Below are positions 47,392-60,100 of a stretch of 64,000 bases of DNA, one piece after another. The notes beneath the pieces are model-generated. The model saw nothing but the letters and a program-made list of their open reading frames with translations. It made no database searches and was not told where the DNA came from. The stretch is from positions 10,040,362 through 10,104,361 of the forward strand of contig NC_049903.1 in the NCBI RefSeq assembly GCF_001411555.2. Direction: 5' to 3'. A program made the translations under genes and the position numbers. The DNA is from Juglans regia. Its lineage: Eukaryota > Streptophyta > Magnoliopsida > Fagales > Juglandaceae. Each line of letters starts with the position of its first letter. The first letter of the stretch is position 1.

Positions 47392-47612
47392 CTACCATAA
47401 CATCTCTTTGTGACCACTCCCTCCCCTTCATGTATGCTTGCAGTGGTCTAGAAGTCAAATGCAGGAACCTAATGCTTCCTGCACTGTAGGAATGGATGAT
47501 GTTCCTAACGAATGGTAGCATTATTAGTTTTTGTTTCCTGACAGAAGCTGATCTCAAGGTGAGTTCTTTGATAATTTAAATACTTTAATTGAACATGTTT
47601 TTTCCAAGCTAT
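47392..47612 (-). pseudogene. Truncated Ole e 1 family pseudogene (3' end of exon 2)
   Basis: Matches 32199-32413 of the intact gene: tctctttgtgaccactcc, cagtggtctagaagtcaaat and aacatgttttttccaag are shared. A 4-base insertion near 47420 and other indels shift the frame. Exon 1 and the 5' half of exon 2 are missing. Confidence 0.85.
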
Positions 47613-47919
47613 CTCTTTGTGGCAGTGTCACCTGCTCGTCTAACAATATTCTTGCCTCGCAAGAAACCAGCTCATGCACAAGCAGCAAGATAAAAAAGGT
47701 GGTATCTCAAAACTAATCTCTTTTGAACAATTTTGGTTTTGCTAATTCTTGAGTTGCAGTCTTGCAGATTCTATACCAAAGAAAAAGGTCGTTCTGCAAC
47801 GGTATTGGTGGTACCTCCAAAGAGTGTACCAAAGGAGACCCAACCCCAATGAGGTAAGGTGATTAACTCCGACAAAGAGGAGGGTAACTGTGCCTTTGAT
47901 TTTGCTTTATAGTAACCCT
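47613..47919. other. Spacer between duplicate and Copia copy B
   Basis: No feature recognised. Confidence 0.4.
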
Positions 47920-47924
47920 TCTGT

Positions 47925-50431
47925 TATTGTGAAATGTTATGCAAGACACACACATGAACGATGAAAAATAAAGTAAAGGAACACAATCAAGAACACGACG
48001 TACAATATACGTGGTTCGAAAAATTGCCTACGTCCACAGAGCTGTAGAAATCTTATTAACCAGAGGAGATTACAATCACTCAATCTCAACTCACACTCTT
48101 TAGGACTTTTTACTCTCTCACACAATATGCACTCACTAGAAAATTATTCTCTCTCAAAATATGCTTGACACCGTACAAGACATGTCAAAGTATGACATAC
48201 ATATAGCACACGGCATGTAAACCCTAATTTGGCAAAACTGCATACTTCATTCGAGCAGCATGTCGAGCGTGACTCGAGCGAACGACCAAATCAACATTGC
48301 CTCGAGCGGGGTGTCGAGTGAGACTCAAGCGAACACTAGGGTTTGCATCTCACTCGAGAGGAGTGTCGAGCGGGACTCGAGCGAACTCTCAGACTTAAGC
48401 TTCACTCGAGCGGTATGTCGAGCAAACTTTGGCTCGAGCCAACTTTCGGCAAACACTTTTTTCAGCTCCAAAACCAGTCTCCAAAAGACGCACTGAAGTC
48501 AAATCCGACTTCAGTTTTCCACGTACATCACCCTTAATCAGCACATCCGCAGGGCAACTCACAACTCCCACTACACCATGAGTATCCGATCTCGAACTGA
48601 TCTTGGCAACCTTAGCCAACTTTCCCAGGCTTTCATGAGAAACATCAAAGCTTACTCCCTTTGACTTCTTCACATGTTTCTCGCAATCAAGTCTGTATTT
48701 TTATACTCTTGTATTTCTCTGCACATCACTAGACCCTAATGTTAAATACAAAAAGTTAGATCTCTTACCATGTGCTAAAACCAGCACAAAAGCTCCTCCA
48801 GAGAACGCTACTGCAAAACTACTGTCATCAAGTTGTCCCATAGAGATCAGATTTTGCTTCAGATCTAGAACAATTTTGACTTGCTATAAAGTCCACACGC
48901 TCCTATTTGGAAGTGTGATGTGCACATCACCCACTCCCACTACATCCAATAACTCTCCATCAGTTGCATACATCTTCCTAAAATCACCAGCAACATAATT
49001 TTGCATGATTTCTCGATGTGAGGTGTTATGGAACGAAGACCCTAAATCTAACACCCAATCATCAATTGAACTGTGCACTGCAAGAAGTAAGGCATTGTGA
49101 ATTTTTTCTGCCACTACATTCACAGCATCATCCTCAGAACTTTCTTGATTACTGTAGTTTCTCTTGATGTGGCCCGACTTTCCACAACTCCAGCATGTGA
49201 TCTGTTGCCCAAATCTCATCTTACTTTTCTCTCTGCTCTTGGAGTTTAACCTGTCATGTCCTCTGCCTCTATTGTCAACATTAAGAGCAAATCCTGAACC
49301 TGAGGACTCATCCGAGTCTCTCCTACGTACCTCTTCAGCAAGGACCATGTCACGTATGTCATCGTAGTTCAGTTTCCTCTTGCCGACTGAACTACTCACA
49401 ACCATCATCATGGCTTCCCAATTATTTGGCAACAATGCTAACAGAATCAACGCTCTAATCTCATCATCAAACTCAATCTCTACAGAAGACATTGATTTGT
49501 GATCGTATTAAATTCATTCAAGTGTTGGGCTACAGACATACCTTCTGACATCTTCAGATTGAACAATTTCTTCATCAAGTGCACCTTATTATTCGCAGAC
49601 GGTTTTTCATACATATTTCTTAAAGTCGCCATGAGATCCATCGTGGTTTTCTCCTTATTGACATTGTGTGCCATTGTTCTAGACAAGGTTAGCCGAACAA
49701 GCCCTAGAACATGTCGATCTAACAAGGTCCACTCAGCATCATCCATGCTCTCCGACTTCTTTCTTAATAGTGGAAGATGAAGCCTCTTCACATAGAGATA
49801 ATCCTCGATCTGCATTTTCTAGTACCCAAAATCAGTGTCGTCGAACTTCTCGATCCCGGGTGCGATCACTTTATCTCCAGCCATCATTCTCCTTCAGATC
49901 CGACCTTGGCTCTTGATACCAGTTGTTGTGAAATGTTGTGTAAAACATACACACCAACGATGACAAGTAAAGTAAAAGCAACACAATTAAGAACACGATG
50001 CACAATATGAGAAATCTTATTAACCAGAGGAGATTACAATCATTCAATCTTAACTCACACTCTTTAGGGCTTTTTGCTCTCTCACACAATATACACTCAC
50101 TAGATAATTGTTCTCTCTCAAAATATGCTTGAGGCCGTATAAGACATGTCAAAATGGAAACCCTAGCAAAACTGCGTACTTCGCTCAAGAGGCGTGTCGA
50201 GTGCACCTCGAGTGAACGGCCAAATCAACATTGGCTCGAGTAGGGTGTCGAGCAGGACTCAAGCAAACACTAAGTTTTGCGTCTCGCTCGAGCGGATTGT
50301 CGATTAGGACTCAAGCGAACTCTCGGGCTTGAGCTTCGCTCGAGCAGTACGTTGAGCAAACTTTAGCTCGAGCCAACTTGTAGCAAACACGTTTTTCAGC
50401 TCCAAAACCAGTCTCTACATACACCCCAACA
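47925..50431 (-). mobile_element. Non-autonomous Copia LTR retrotransposon with gag only (copy B)
   Basis: Same family as 37533-40202, in the opposite orientation. The 5' LTR (minus strand) is 49924-50431, the primer-binding site reads actggtatcaagagcc on the minus strand just inside it, and the 3' LTR is about 47925-48484 with an eroded inner edge. The flanking 5-mers tctgt (47920-47924) and tctat (50432-50436) differ by one base, probably an aged target duplication. The interior has gag, a zinc knuckle and a protease start only. Confidence 0.85.
48884..49815 (-). pseudogene. Copia gag with partial protease (copy B)
   Basis: Two overlapping frames, 49480-49815 (MQIEDYLYVKRLHLPLLRKK, through KLFNLKMSEGMSVAQHLNEF) and 48884-49492 (SSVEIEFDDEIRALILLALL onward), are separated by a frameshift near 49490. 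The zinc knuckle is CWSCGKSGHIKRNY, with the final Cys replaced by Tyr as in copy A. The protease active site is altered to DLGSS. The start of gag lies upstream of 49815 in a different frame (near 49884). Confidence 0.82.
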
Positions 50432-51974
50432 TCTATTTGATGATTTTCGATATTATTCATTTTCTTTATTTGGTGTAAATTAAACTCACACTGCTTGTGG
50501 TGCAAAAATAATTCTCAACTATTCAACAGAACATCAACAAGGCTGATGTTCGAATTGGGAGTAGTTGAGAGGGGCGAGCTAAACTCGCTCTCTCTCTACT
50601 ATTTATGCAGCTAGACATTAATGTTAATATGAGGTAAAATCTTATATATCTTGTTGAAGTTCGCTCTTTCTCTCTAGTGTTTGTTGCCACCATGTTTAGC
50701 AATGTTCCAAAGGATTCCAATTGCGAATATGAAAGGAAAATGCAGGAAAGATTTATTAACATTCAAACTAGTCAAAAAGGAGGGGAATGAATATATAGTA
50801 TTCCATAAAGAATGTTAATATAATTGCAGATATGGCAAGTATATAGAAGACTAATTACAAAAAGCATGTAGCTAGCATGAACCAAGTTGCCAGTTATGAA
50901 AGCATTTCAAAAATTGCAAGCCCACCCAAACGTATTTACTAGTTTTTAAAACTTGCAGTTTATAAGTGGGTTTAACAAGAAGAAAAAAACCAGACAAGAT
51001 GGCCTCAAACAATAAAACTACTTCAATTTAGATATTTCTTTCAAGATTAACGCCAGACAATATGCGTAATCAACTTCCTAATATGTCCCTTAAAATAAAA
51101 CTACAATATCAAATAGTGACATGATTTGGAAAACATGTAACAATTTTCTTGTGCAACTGCAATATCAAATAGTGCATCAAACCACAAATATTCTAGTCAC
51201 TGAAAATGAACTGAATGTATTTCATTCATTTGGCAATAAATCTCTCCATCTTATATATCTAAGAATATCTACATGTCACATGAACAACCCAAGACAAGAT
51301 GTTCTTCCTTGAAGGATGACTTCTGTGTGAATAAGAAACCTGCCTAAAGTACTCAGAGCTCAAATTCTAAGCATTCTTTTAACAGCCTAAGTAGCAAAAT
51401 AATATTACTTTGTAATGTACCATAAACCGAGGTACGACACAAATAATCAAGAACAAGAGAGAAAAACTCTAAGAAATCACATTGACAGGTTCAATTTCAA
51501 CCAAGTTAAAACTAGTCATAGAATACATCAAGTAATATTTGTAAAATGGTAGACTCTATCAGATCCATAGACTATGTTGTTGCTTTATATCCTTCTTTAT
51601 ACATGTAATATTTGTTTTATTATGCGCCTATAACACAACAGTATCTCTTTCTCGTATCTCTTCCCCAACTCTTCATTTCAGGAAAAATGTATCAATTAAT
51701 TTGTGGTAAACATATTTCAAAACATGAATCTAACACAAGAAAAAATGCATAAAAAGATTTGAGAATCAAACCTAAAATATGAGTAAACTCAAATCTAGGT
51801 CTGAATCATGATCCATCATTCACAAAACCAGAAGAATGCAAAATCTGGATCTGGGTCTCATAGCCTTTTTCATGTCATATATTAGACAGAAGCTTTACTT
51901 CATTCATATTAAGTTTAAACAAACACACACAAACACAAAATAAAATTGACAAAAGGCAATCCTTCTCTCATTAC

Positions 51975-52084
51975 CTCAAAGTTGTAGATCTTAGAACACA
52001 GAGCGAGTGGAAAATGAACCATCTTGGAGTCATCAAAATTATATAACTGGGCTAATGGCGAAGCTAGTCCTTGCTTGGCTAAAC
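51975..52084 (-). other. Isolated exon-like segment
   Basis: Minus-strand acceptor ttcttttgcag, then 110 bases open in one frame (AKQGLASPLAQLYNFDD, MVHFPLALCSKIYNFE), then donor gtaatg. The splice sites are good, but the peptide is not recognised and no neighbouring exons were found. It could be an exon of a non-coding RNA, an unidentified gene or chance. Confidence 0.25.
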
Positions 52085-52291
52085 CTGCAAAAGAACACAG
52101 ACCCAAATCAACACACACACACACACACACACATATACAGATAGAGAGAGAGAGATCGAAAGGTCAATGGTGACTTTGGTGAGACAGAGAGAGACAACTG
52201 CAGAACTTGAACCTAAGGTTTTGTTGGTTCAACGAGAGCGAGAGAGAGAGAGAGTAGATAGGAGAAGAGGGGTCACCTAGGGTTGTTGGTT

Positions 52292-52322
<31 letters not shown>

Positions 52323-52526
52323 CAAAGAGAAGAGGAGAGGTCGAGACCTGTGTAGGAAAATGTTTTTCCTTATAAAGCTCGGGTTCAAACCCAGAACCCA
52401 TGTTTAAACCCGGTACCTGAATCCAGTATACCCGGATGTTCTTATGCAGGTCGGAAGCCATAACCGAAATCCAATTATCCGGGTTCCAGACCAGGTTGGG
52501 AAAAAATTCAGTCCAGATGAACAGTC

Positions 52527-52530
<4 letters not shown>

Positions 52531-52612
<82 letters not shown>
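52531..52612. repeat. GA microsatellite, about 41 units
   Basis: A practically uninterrupted GA run of about 82 bp. Open frames of alternating Arg-Glu or Ser-Leu across it are artefacts of the repeat. Confidence 0.95.
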
Positions 52613-52619
<7 letters not shown>

Positions 52620-53475
52620 AGAAACATAGATAGGGAGAAGAGGTATACGAGTGAATTGCCTACAAGCATTTCTATTCATCATTTGCTAGAATTGCTAGAA
52701 ACTGAACGTGTCATGTGTTTATTGGAAGGTGCAAATTGAACATTTTCAACACGTCCAGTTCAGCAATGCCAAATGTTTTCCCTTCAAAATTTCTTTAGTC
52801 ATCGACTGTTTCTAAGTGGTTGACGAAAGGTCTGAAATAGCTTAATTATGTATGTATATATACGACCTTCATCTTCTAATCATCCTGATCATGTTTAGTT
52901 CAATTCGTAATCAGTATAATGATTAATGCATACAGAAAAGAAGAGCATTGCTGTCAATGCTCCAATTATGTTGGTTATAGATCAGTTACAGCCTTTTTCT
53001 CCAAGAATCAAGGGGTAAACCAAGTTAATAGTTAATTAATGAATGCTCAGCGTATGATGTCTATTCATTAACTGCTGCATGCACATAGTCGCGCGTCAAG
53101 GCACCCGTAAGGCCGGTGTGTAAGAGCAGCTAGCTTTGGCCTGCCGGCCGAGCAGTATATATTCCAGTGGCTGTGGAATTTGAACGATCGAGTTAAATAA
53201 TACGGAAGAACAACCTTAATTAGTGGTCCAAAAGGCTACTTTAATTAGCTTTGACCATTTTTGTAAAATCTTTCGAGTAGCTGCTAATCAAGTAAAGGGG
53301 CATCAAAATATATATATGATCTTACCACCAGCTGACCCTTTTCGAATATCGGGTTAGGAGAGAAAAGGGGGGAAATTCCCACTATCCTATCGGCAGAAGT
53401 GAGCATGATACGACGTGTACGTGGTTGTGAATCACGGGATACTATCAATTGACAAGCTGCTATGTATATGATTTT

Positions 53476-54042
53476 AGAGCATTTTCGTTAGTTTGACTAA
53501 ATGTATATTTAAAATTTAATTAATATCATATTTTTTTATATTTGTCTATTCAATTTAAATTCAATAATCACATTAGATTAGTCATTCACTTTCTATATAA
53601 TAATAAAATATTATTAAATTAATAATTTTTTTTTATTTAATTTATTTGTATCATATTTTATAATTCTACCAATTTAATATTAATAATAATTATATTCTAA
53701 TTAAATTAATATTAAAAAAAATTATATTTTCAAAAGTCATTTAATGCTAATAACAAAAAATATTTGATTAAACACATCTAAATTTCTATCTAAATTTTTT
53801 AAATACAAACCAAATAGTATTTATACTTGGAGTGAGAAACTAATATTTTAATGCTTGTTTGAAGTGAGAAATTAGTATTTTAATGTTTGATGAATCAATA
53901 GTAGTTCTCCATCTTTGGCCAATCACTGTAGCATAAGTCCATCTTATTTTAGATTTGACCAATCTAATGTGAGGTGCTTTGTACATCAATTATGTAAATT
54001 TTAACTAATTTTTTCATTTGGCCAAGCCAATGTGAATGCTCT
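53476..54042. repeat. AT-rich MITE with AGAGCATT ends
   Basis: The left end agagcattttcgttagtttg and the right end ccaagccaatgtgaatgctct are imperfect inverted repeats. The interior of about 500 bp is extremely AT-rich, with a small internal duplication of ttagtattttaatg. Confidence 0.65.
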
Positions 54043-54621
54043 TATACATGATGTGCATGCAGCAGAGTTTTCACTGTAAATATATTGATATGATGCGAAA
54101 TTGGCTGCCGTTCTTAATGGATGGATACAATATGCACGCTTGGTCATGATGAATACATGCATGTTTGCATGATTTTCTAGTCTCTACCAACAGCTCCTAG
54201 CATACATTTTGGATAATTGGATGCTCTGATATTATGATATCAGAGTCTTATCATTGTTTGTTTGCTCACACTCATGATCATGCATGGCTAGCTTACTCAT
54301 CGAACATAAAGAAGTTAACAAAACATGAATTAAAGCTTCTCGAATTGGACAGAATCTGTTTGTTAATCTTTTTTCGTTTATACGTTAGTATAGAACAACA
54401 AACATTCCAGCTTTCTGATCTTATTCCAGAAAGAATGACTATCATAAACAGCAGGTTTACTACTTGTTTAGCTGGTAGTATTCTTTACAGTAGCATTAAT
54501 CTTCAAAATTATGATAAAAAATGCTTATATCTATAAAATTGTAAAAATCAATATGCGAGTAAAAGTACTGTAATTCGAAGGATGGCCGGCTGATGGACAC
54601 ATGCATTAATAGTACTCCCTA
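54043..54621. other. Spacer downstream of the Nudix gene
   Basis: Should include the Nudix 3' UTR (minus strand). A 100-codon plus frame at 54234-54536 shows no motif and is taken as chance. Confidence 0.45.
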
Positions 54622-57084
54622 TTAAGGCCTCGATGTATTAAAATAGAAATAGCTCTTTTCATCAGAAAAACTTGATGTTATTGGCACCGGAGAAAACCCA
54701 GAATACGTGCTATCAATCTTTGCCAAACATGTATTGTTTATATACTTCATAAGCTCGTTTCTTTGGACGAATGGCTGTGCTGCATATTCCTCGAATGGCA
54801 TCCACTGCAGGCAATTATGATTAATGTGTGAGGCGATTTAATTTAATTTGTGGGTTACAGCAGACGATGCTACTGCATGGGTCTCATTATATATTTTCAG
54901 TACTCTTTTATTCGTTAAATATACACAACGATCACACTAAAATAACACATGCAGTTTAAACAACAACTGAAGCATTTCCTTCGTATAAGAAAAGATGTTT
55001 CCACATGCAGGTCAAGTACTGAAAAATAGATCAATATCTTTCTGATGCTCAAAAAAACTAATTACCTCAGCTGCATGTATCTCTGATTCCTGTTTCTGGA
55101 TGTCAAAGGAAAGGGGTCTCATCATGCAAACAAAGAATAAATCCGACTTCTCAAAGAAGAACTTGTGGCTTTGTCTGTAAATTTTTTCAAGTAAAAACAA
55201 AAAATGAACAAAAATTATATACATGGCAGCAACACGTATTTTTTCAAACTATCTGATTTGAAGCAAATCTGATACCTGAATGCTAGTACTTCAACAAATT
55301 CTGAGTCGATCTGAAGTCGAGAGTAGAAGTACCACAAATTTTGGAAATAAAATCACATCAATAAAATAAATGGCTAAAACAATTGGCATTAGTAATAACT
55401 CAAATTTAATCAAAAAATATATATAAGCCCACAACAAATTCATGATCACTTACGCCGGTCTCTTCTTTAACTTCTCTCACTGCGGTTGCAAAGATATCTT
55501 CCCCCTTCGGCGATGATAAAGTTGAATAAGGAGACTATACACAATGCATAGCTTACAATTTACATGTAAGATGAAGAGCTTAGCCTGATGCCTGAGCACT
55601 CACCTCATCGACAGCTCCTGTGGGGAACTTCCAGACTTCTGTCCCCGGGAAAGTCCCATTCTTTTCTTGGACCACTAGCACCTACAGGCCGTACCAGTTG
55701 AAAACCAGAAATTTCAGACATGACCAGACTCGCTAACAATGTAATTTTCTCTAATGAAGTATGTAAGAGGTATAAAGTTATACAGGGGTCTCAAATCTGG
55801 TGAGCCATAGTAGTATAGCCCTATAGGTGGTTGCTAAAATTTGAAAAGTGAAAACTGTACTAACTACTAAGGAATGGACGGAAACGAGGATCGAGAATGC
55901 GCGCAAGTGCCAGAGACAGAGACATAGAAACTAGTGTTTATGACTTCAAATAATGAGGTCCAATGAAAGATGACTGGAGTTGGAACCAAAGATAACAATT
56001 TTTGAAGTGGGAAAAACGAGTAGATAGATCTGAAAAGTTAGAATTAATGGATGAGAGGCCAGGCGCGTTGCCTTTCATTCGTGGCATAGCCGTCGTAAAA
56101 TTAATCGAAAAGAAAAGTCAAAAGTTAACAGCTGGAACTAGATGCACTCTGATGCAGCTTGGCCGAATAATCAGATCGAATTCGATTCGCATTGAATGGG
56201 AAGAATTGATGAAGCTTCGGGAGAAAAGAGCATAGAGATTAAGATGTGTACCGGGAATGGAAGTATTAATTGCAAATAAGGGGACAAATATCCCAAGCCC
56301 AATATGATACTCCAGGCTCAGTCCATGAGGGAGCCGTCATCATCCGAAAGTAAGAAGGGATAAAGAAGAGATAAGAAGGAGACAAGCTCAAGAAAGAAAA
56401 AGCAAAGTGTTGGATAGGGCTATACCAGAAATTGGAGAACCGATCGGAACCGACTCAGACCGACTGTCTGAGCTCGAAACCAACGTAGAACCGGTCGGGG
56501 AGCAATTGGATTTGCCAAAAACCGATGTACAGCGGCTCAGTCCCTGTTTGATCCTAGGCCGGACCGCTGAATTGACTGAACTGATAAAATGTTTTTTTTT
56601 TAATTATACATATATTAAGTAAGTGAAACGGCGCTGTTTCCCTCTAGGGTTTTAAATCCCACAACCTTTCTTTCTTCTTTCTTGTCTCTCCTTCTTCTTC
56701 ATTTCTCACACTGCCCCCTCTCTCTCTCTCTCTCACCGAGACTTTGCAGATCGCACGCAGTAGCAAGGTCACCTCCGTCGCAACCGAAGACGTTGACAAA
56801 CCGACCGTAGTTACGCCGAGACCGATATCGACGGTTTTCTCCCCCTTCACCGGCCGGTTTCGATATAAATTTTCTTCATTTTAAGGGATTGGTGCGGTTT
56901 CGATTCTAAACCAAAACCGCACCGATACCTTCAATTTTCACCCCTAGTGTTGGAGGGAAAAAGACAAGTCAGGAAAGCCAGCCGGAAAGGGGGATGGGTG
57001 ACATAAAGTCGATTCTTCACTTACCATTGACAGAGATCAATAAAAGGGATCATGTCAACTAAAAGAAGGGGATGATCCAATGAA

Positions 57085-57141
<57 letters not shown>

Positions 57142-60100
57142 TGGGAGCTTCTTCAACCTTCAGACAGGAAACTCCATCATTAACTTATTTGGGTTAAAGG
57201 GGTTCAAACACCATTTGTACTACGAGTTACGAAAGATTGTGAGTAACTTTTAATACTTTCATTATGGTAGATTTGCCTCCAAATGATCTGTAGACGTAGG
57301 CTCTGTGCCGAATCTCATAAATATGTGTGTCTCCCTCTCTATTTACGTTTTTTGCATTTATTTTTTATTTATTGTTATGAATGTACGTGCGAACATCGTA
57401 CTATCGTTCCAGGCCACCTCCCTGGGTTTCAGACCACTTCATCAAGATCTGGAGCATCTCTGTGCATCTGGGAATGACTATTTCTCCCATTTTGGCTTGT
57501 GGAGAGATTCAAGTCCTTAACAGTTGACGAAGTCTATAGGATTCAATTATTCTTTGTGCTGGAAGTGGGAGAATGATATTTTTTGGCTACGAAATCTTCC
57601 CTGAACAAGCAGATGAAATTCCTCTCAAGTAAGTGTTCTCAACTTTCCATCTCTTATTTTTATTAATATTTCTATTAGAAAAACAAAAGAGGCGAGAACC
57701 CAATACCAGACGCGCATTGTGCACTTAAAGTGCACAATACAAATAGACCATGGCCCTCATGGTATGCACAATGCCATGCACAACACACAATGGGTGCACG
57801 TCATCTTGCACCCAGTTGCCCCATGACAGTCGAAGTTCACCATCGTCATCACTAGCAGCTCCATCTGCCGTCCAGCCACCACTCCTAGCAGACGGATAGC
57901 ACCTACGAAGACCATCCGGCCTAAAAACATGTTGTGCAGTGTCCTAAGGCTCACAAAGACCAACTCCCACCACCGTGAGCTCGATAAGGTACAGGCGGCC
58001 ACCAGCTCGGATCGCTAGCATCTTCTGTCGCCACTGAAGTAGTCCCTGTGCACAATACGTGCAACAGATGCACGTCAACATGCGTCCAGATGGGGCCTCT
58101 TCTATCCTCCACTAGGACCGCCTGCGATTTCTGTCACTAGTGAGGTGTCCCTCGGGCACACTCTCTGCCACTGTCACCCCAGCTCGCACAGTGAGTTGCT
58201 CAGCCACGAGCTTCTCAGCCACAACTTCCCTAGTAACCAGCTTCTCGCCCATGAAGTCCTTCTCGCCAACAGCAAGTCCTCACCCAATCCTATGGCGGGC
58301 AATAACAGCTTCCTCGACCTCAATGGTCTGCTCGACCATCTTACTGCCATCCACAGGGGCAGGCAACCACCTCGCCACCACATGCACGCTTGCCCGCCTA
58401 AAGGATCTCACCAACACGCAAGTTGGCAGCTATCCCACCATGCATGCAGCCAATGTAACTCCTCTCCATAAAAATTCCTTAAGCTTGCCGCTATAGGCTT
58501 CCTCACCAACGTGAGCTGGCTACTAGTGTGCCTCCTCGCCAGGGAGCCCCTCAGTCACAAGCTGCTCATCCGCAAAAGTCACCAAGCCAAAGTTTGTTCC
58601 TCGCCACTAGTTGCTCGGCCAAAAGTCCTCGGCCACCGAGGGGCGTCCCTCAACACCATAACTTCTCTCGCCCTGTGAGCCACCCTGGGCAGCACAAGCG
58701 AAGGGCCAAGGGTGCACGTCACCGTGCACTCCACTACCACGCATAGCGGGCACAATGCCCGCCACCCCTCACGGCGAGCATCCTTTTGCCAGCCGCGAAC
58801 CTCACATGGCCATAGTTGCCCAACCTTATAGCCCAACCACTCGTGCAACGTACATTGTGTGCGGGTATGCACGACGTATTATGCATGTACAATTTAGTGG
58901 GTCGGTGAAGCAACCGCCGACCACCAGCAGATGCTCCAGCCTTTTCTGCCTTTAGCATTGCAGTCCCTGACCACGTAAGCCACCCATGGTGGGCCTCGCC
59001 TCACCTGACCAACCACGACAGGCAAACTTCCTTGCCCATCCAGAGCATTTTACCACCACGGAGAGACCTTCCCACAGTCCCTCACACTCACATGTTGATA
59101 GTGCATGGAGTATTACACCGCCATGCACTTGAGGCTCATGAGGAGCAAAGTCGTGTGCACTTTGCATGAGCCATGCAACGTGCACCTCTTACCACAATTC
59201 CCTTGCAGGCCTACATGCGGTCGAGCTCTATCTCTCTCCCCAGCAGCGTGATCGAGCTTCCTCTCCTACCTCACCAAATCAATCAAACTCTGTCTCTCGA
59301 CACAGTAGAGCTCTGTCTTCTGCCTCAGCAGCGCGATCAAGCTCTGTCTCCCACCCCAACAGCAAGGTCGAGCTCTGTCTCCCGTCCCACCCAATTGATC
59401 AAGCTCAATCTCCCATCACAATAATGTGGTCGAGCTCTGTCTTTCATCGCGTTAGCTCAATCGAGCTTCGTCTCCAGCAACAGCAGCAAAGTCGATGCTC
59501 CACGCTTGCACCGGCGAACAACGGAGGTAACACCTCTCCTAAGTATCCATCCCTCCTTACCTCAACACAGTCGAGCACATCTCCCGCCAAAGTAACTAAG
59601 TCGATGCTTCCCATTCACACCCAGTGAACAAAGCGCAGTCGAGCTATGTCTCCCCCCCCCCCCCCCAATAGTGCAGTTAGGTTACATCTCCCTCAACAGC
59701 AACAAAGTCAATGCTCAGCGCTCACACCTAGCGAACAACAGAGGGAACACCTCTTCTAAGTGTGTCATCCCTCCTCACCTCAATACGGTCGAGCAAGTAT
59801 CTCACCAAAGTAGCTAATTTGATGCTTCTCTTTCGCACCCAGAGAACAAATGAGGAAACATCTCTCGTAAGTGTCTCATCTCTCCTCGCCACCTATAACG
59901 ATCGAGCACATCTCACACCTGGTTATCTAAGTCGATACTCCGTGCTTGCACCAGGTGAACAAAGGAATGAACACCTCTCCTAAGTGTCTCATCTCTCATC
60001 ACCATCCAGTCGAGCACATCTCCCACTTGGTTATTTACGTTGATGCTCTAAGCTCGTACCCTATGAACAAAGGAGGGAACACCTCTCTTAAGTGTCACAT

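Larger units (their letters stand above)
45430..47612. repeat. Diverged duplicate of the acyl carrier / Ole e 1 region
   Basis: This segment aligns in order and orientation with about 30620-32413: agagcatacaaaag...tataattaactggga near the start, the leader-intron sequence, both acyl carrier exons and the 3' part of Ole e 1 exon 2. Differences are a block of about 0.54 kb (about 45530-46075) present only here and about 185 bp (about 31990-32175) present only in the original. The right breakpoint falls in ttttttccaag at both sites. Confidence 0.88.
50437..53475. other. Intergenic with a long GA microsatellite
   Basis: Contains an isolated exon-like segment (51975-52084, minus), CA and GA microsatellites from 52112 to 52320, the GA array at 52531-52612 and a copy of a dispersed repeat (about 52610-52770). 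No complete gene was assembled. Confidence 0.45.

Noticed and set aside
52404..52682. Frames made of Ser-Leu or Arg-Glu repeats
   Set aside because: Direct translation of the GA microsatellite.
58140..59627. Open frames of 118-153 codons in the LARD-like interior
   Set aside because: They follow the degenerate tandem repeats and pyrimidine bias; no retroelement domain is present and frames on several phases are equally open.
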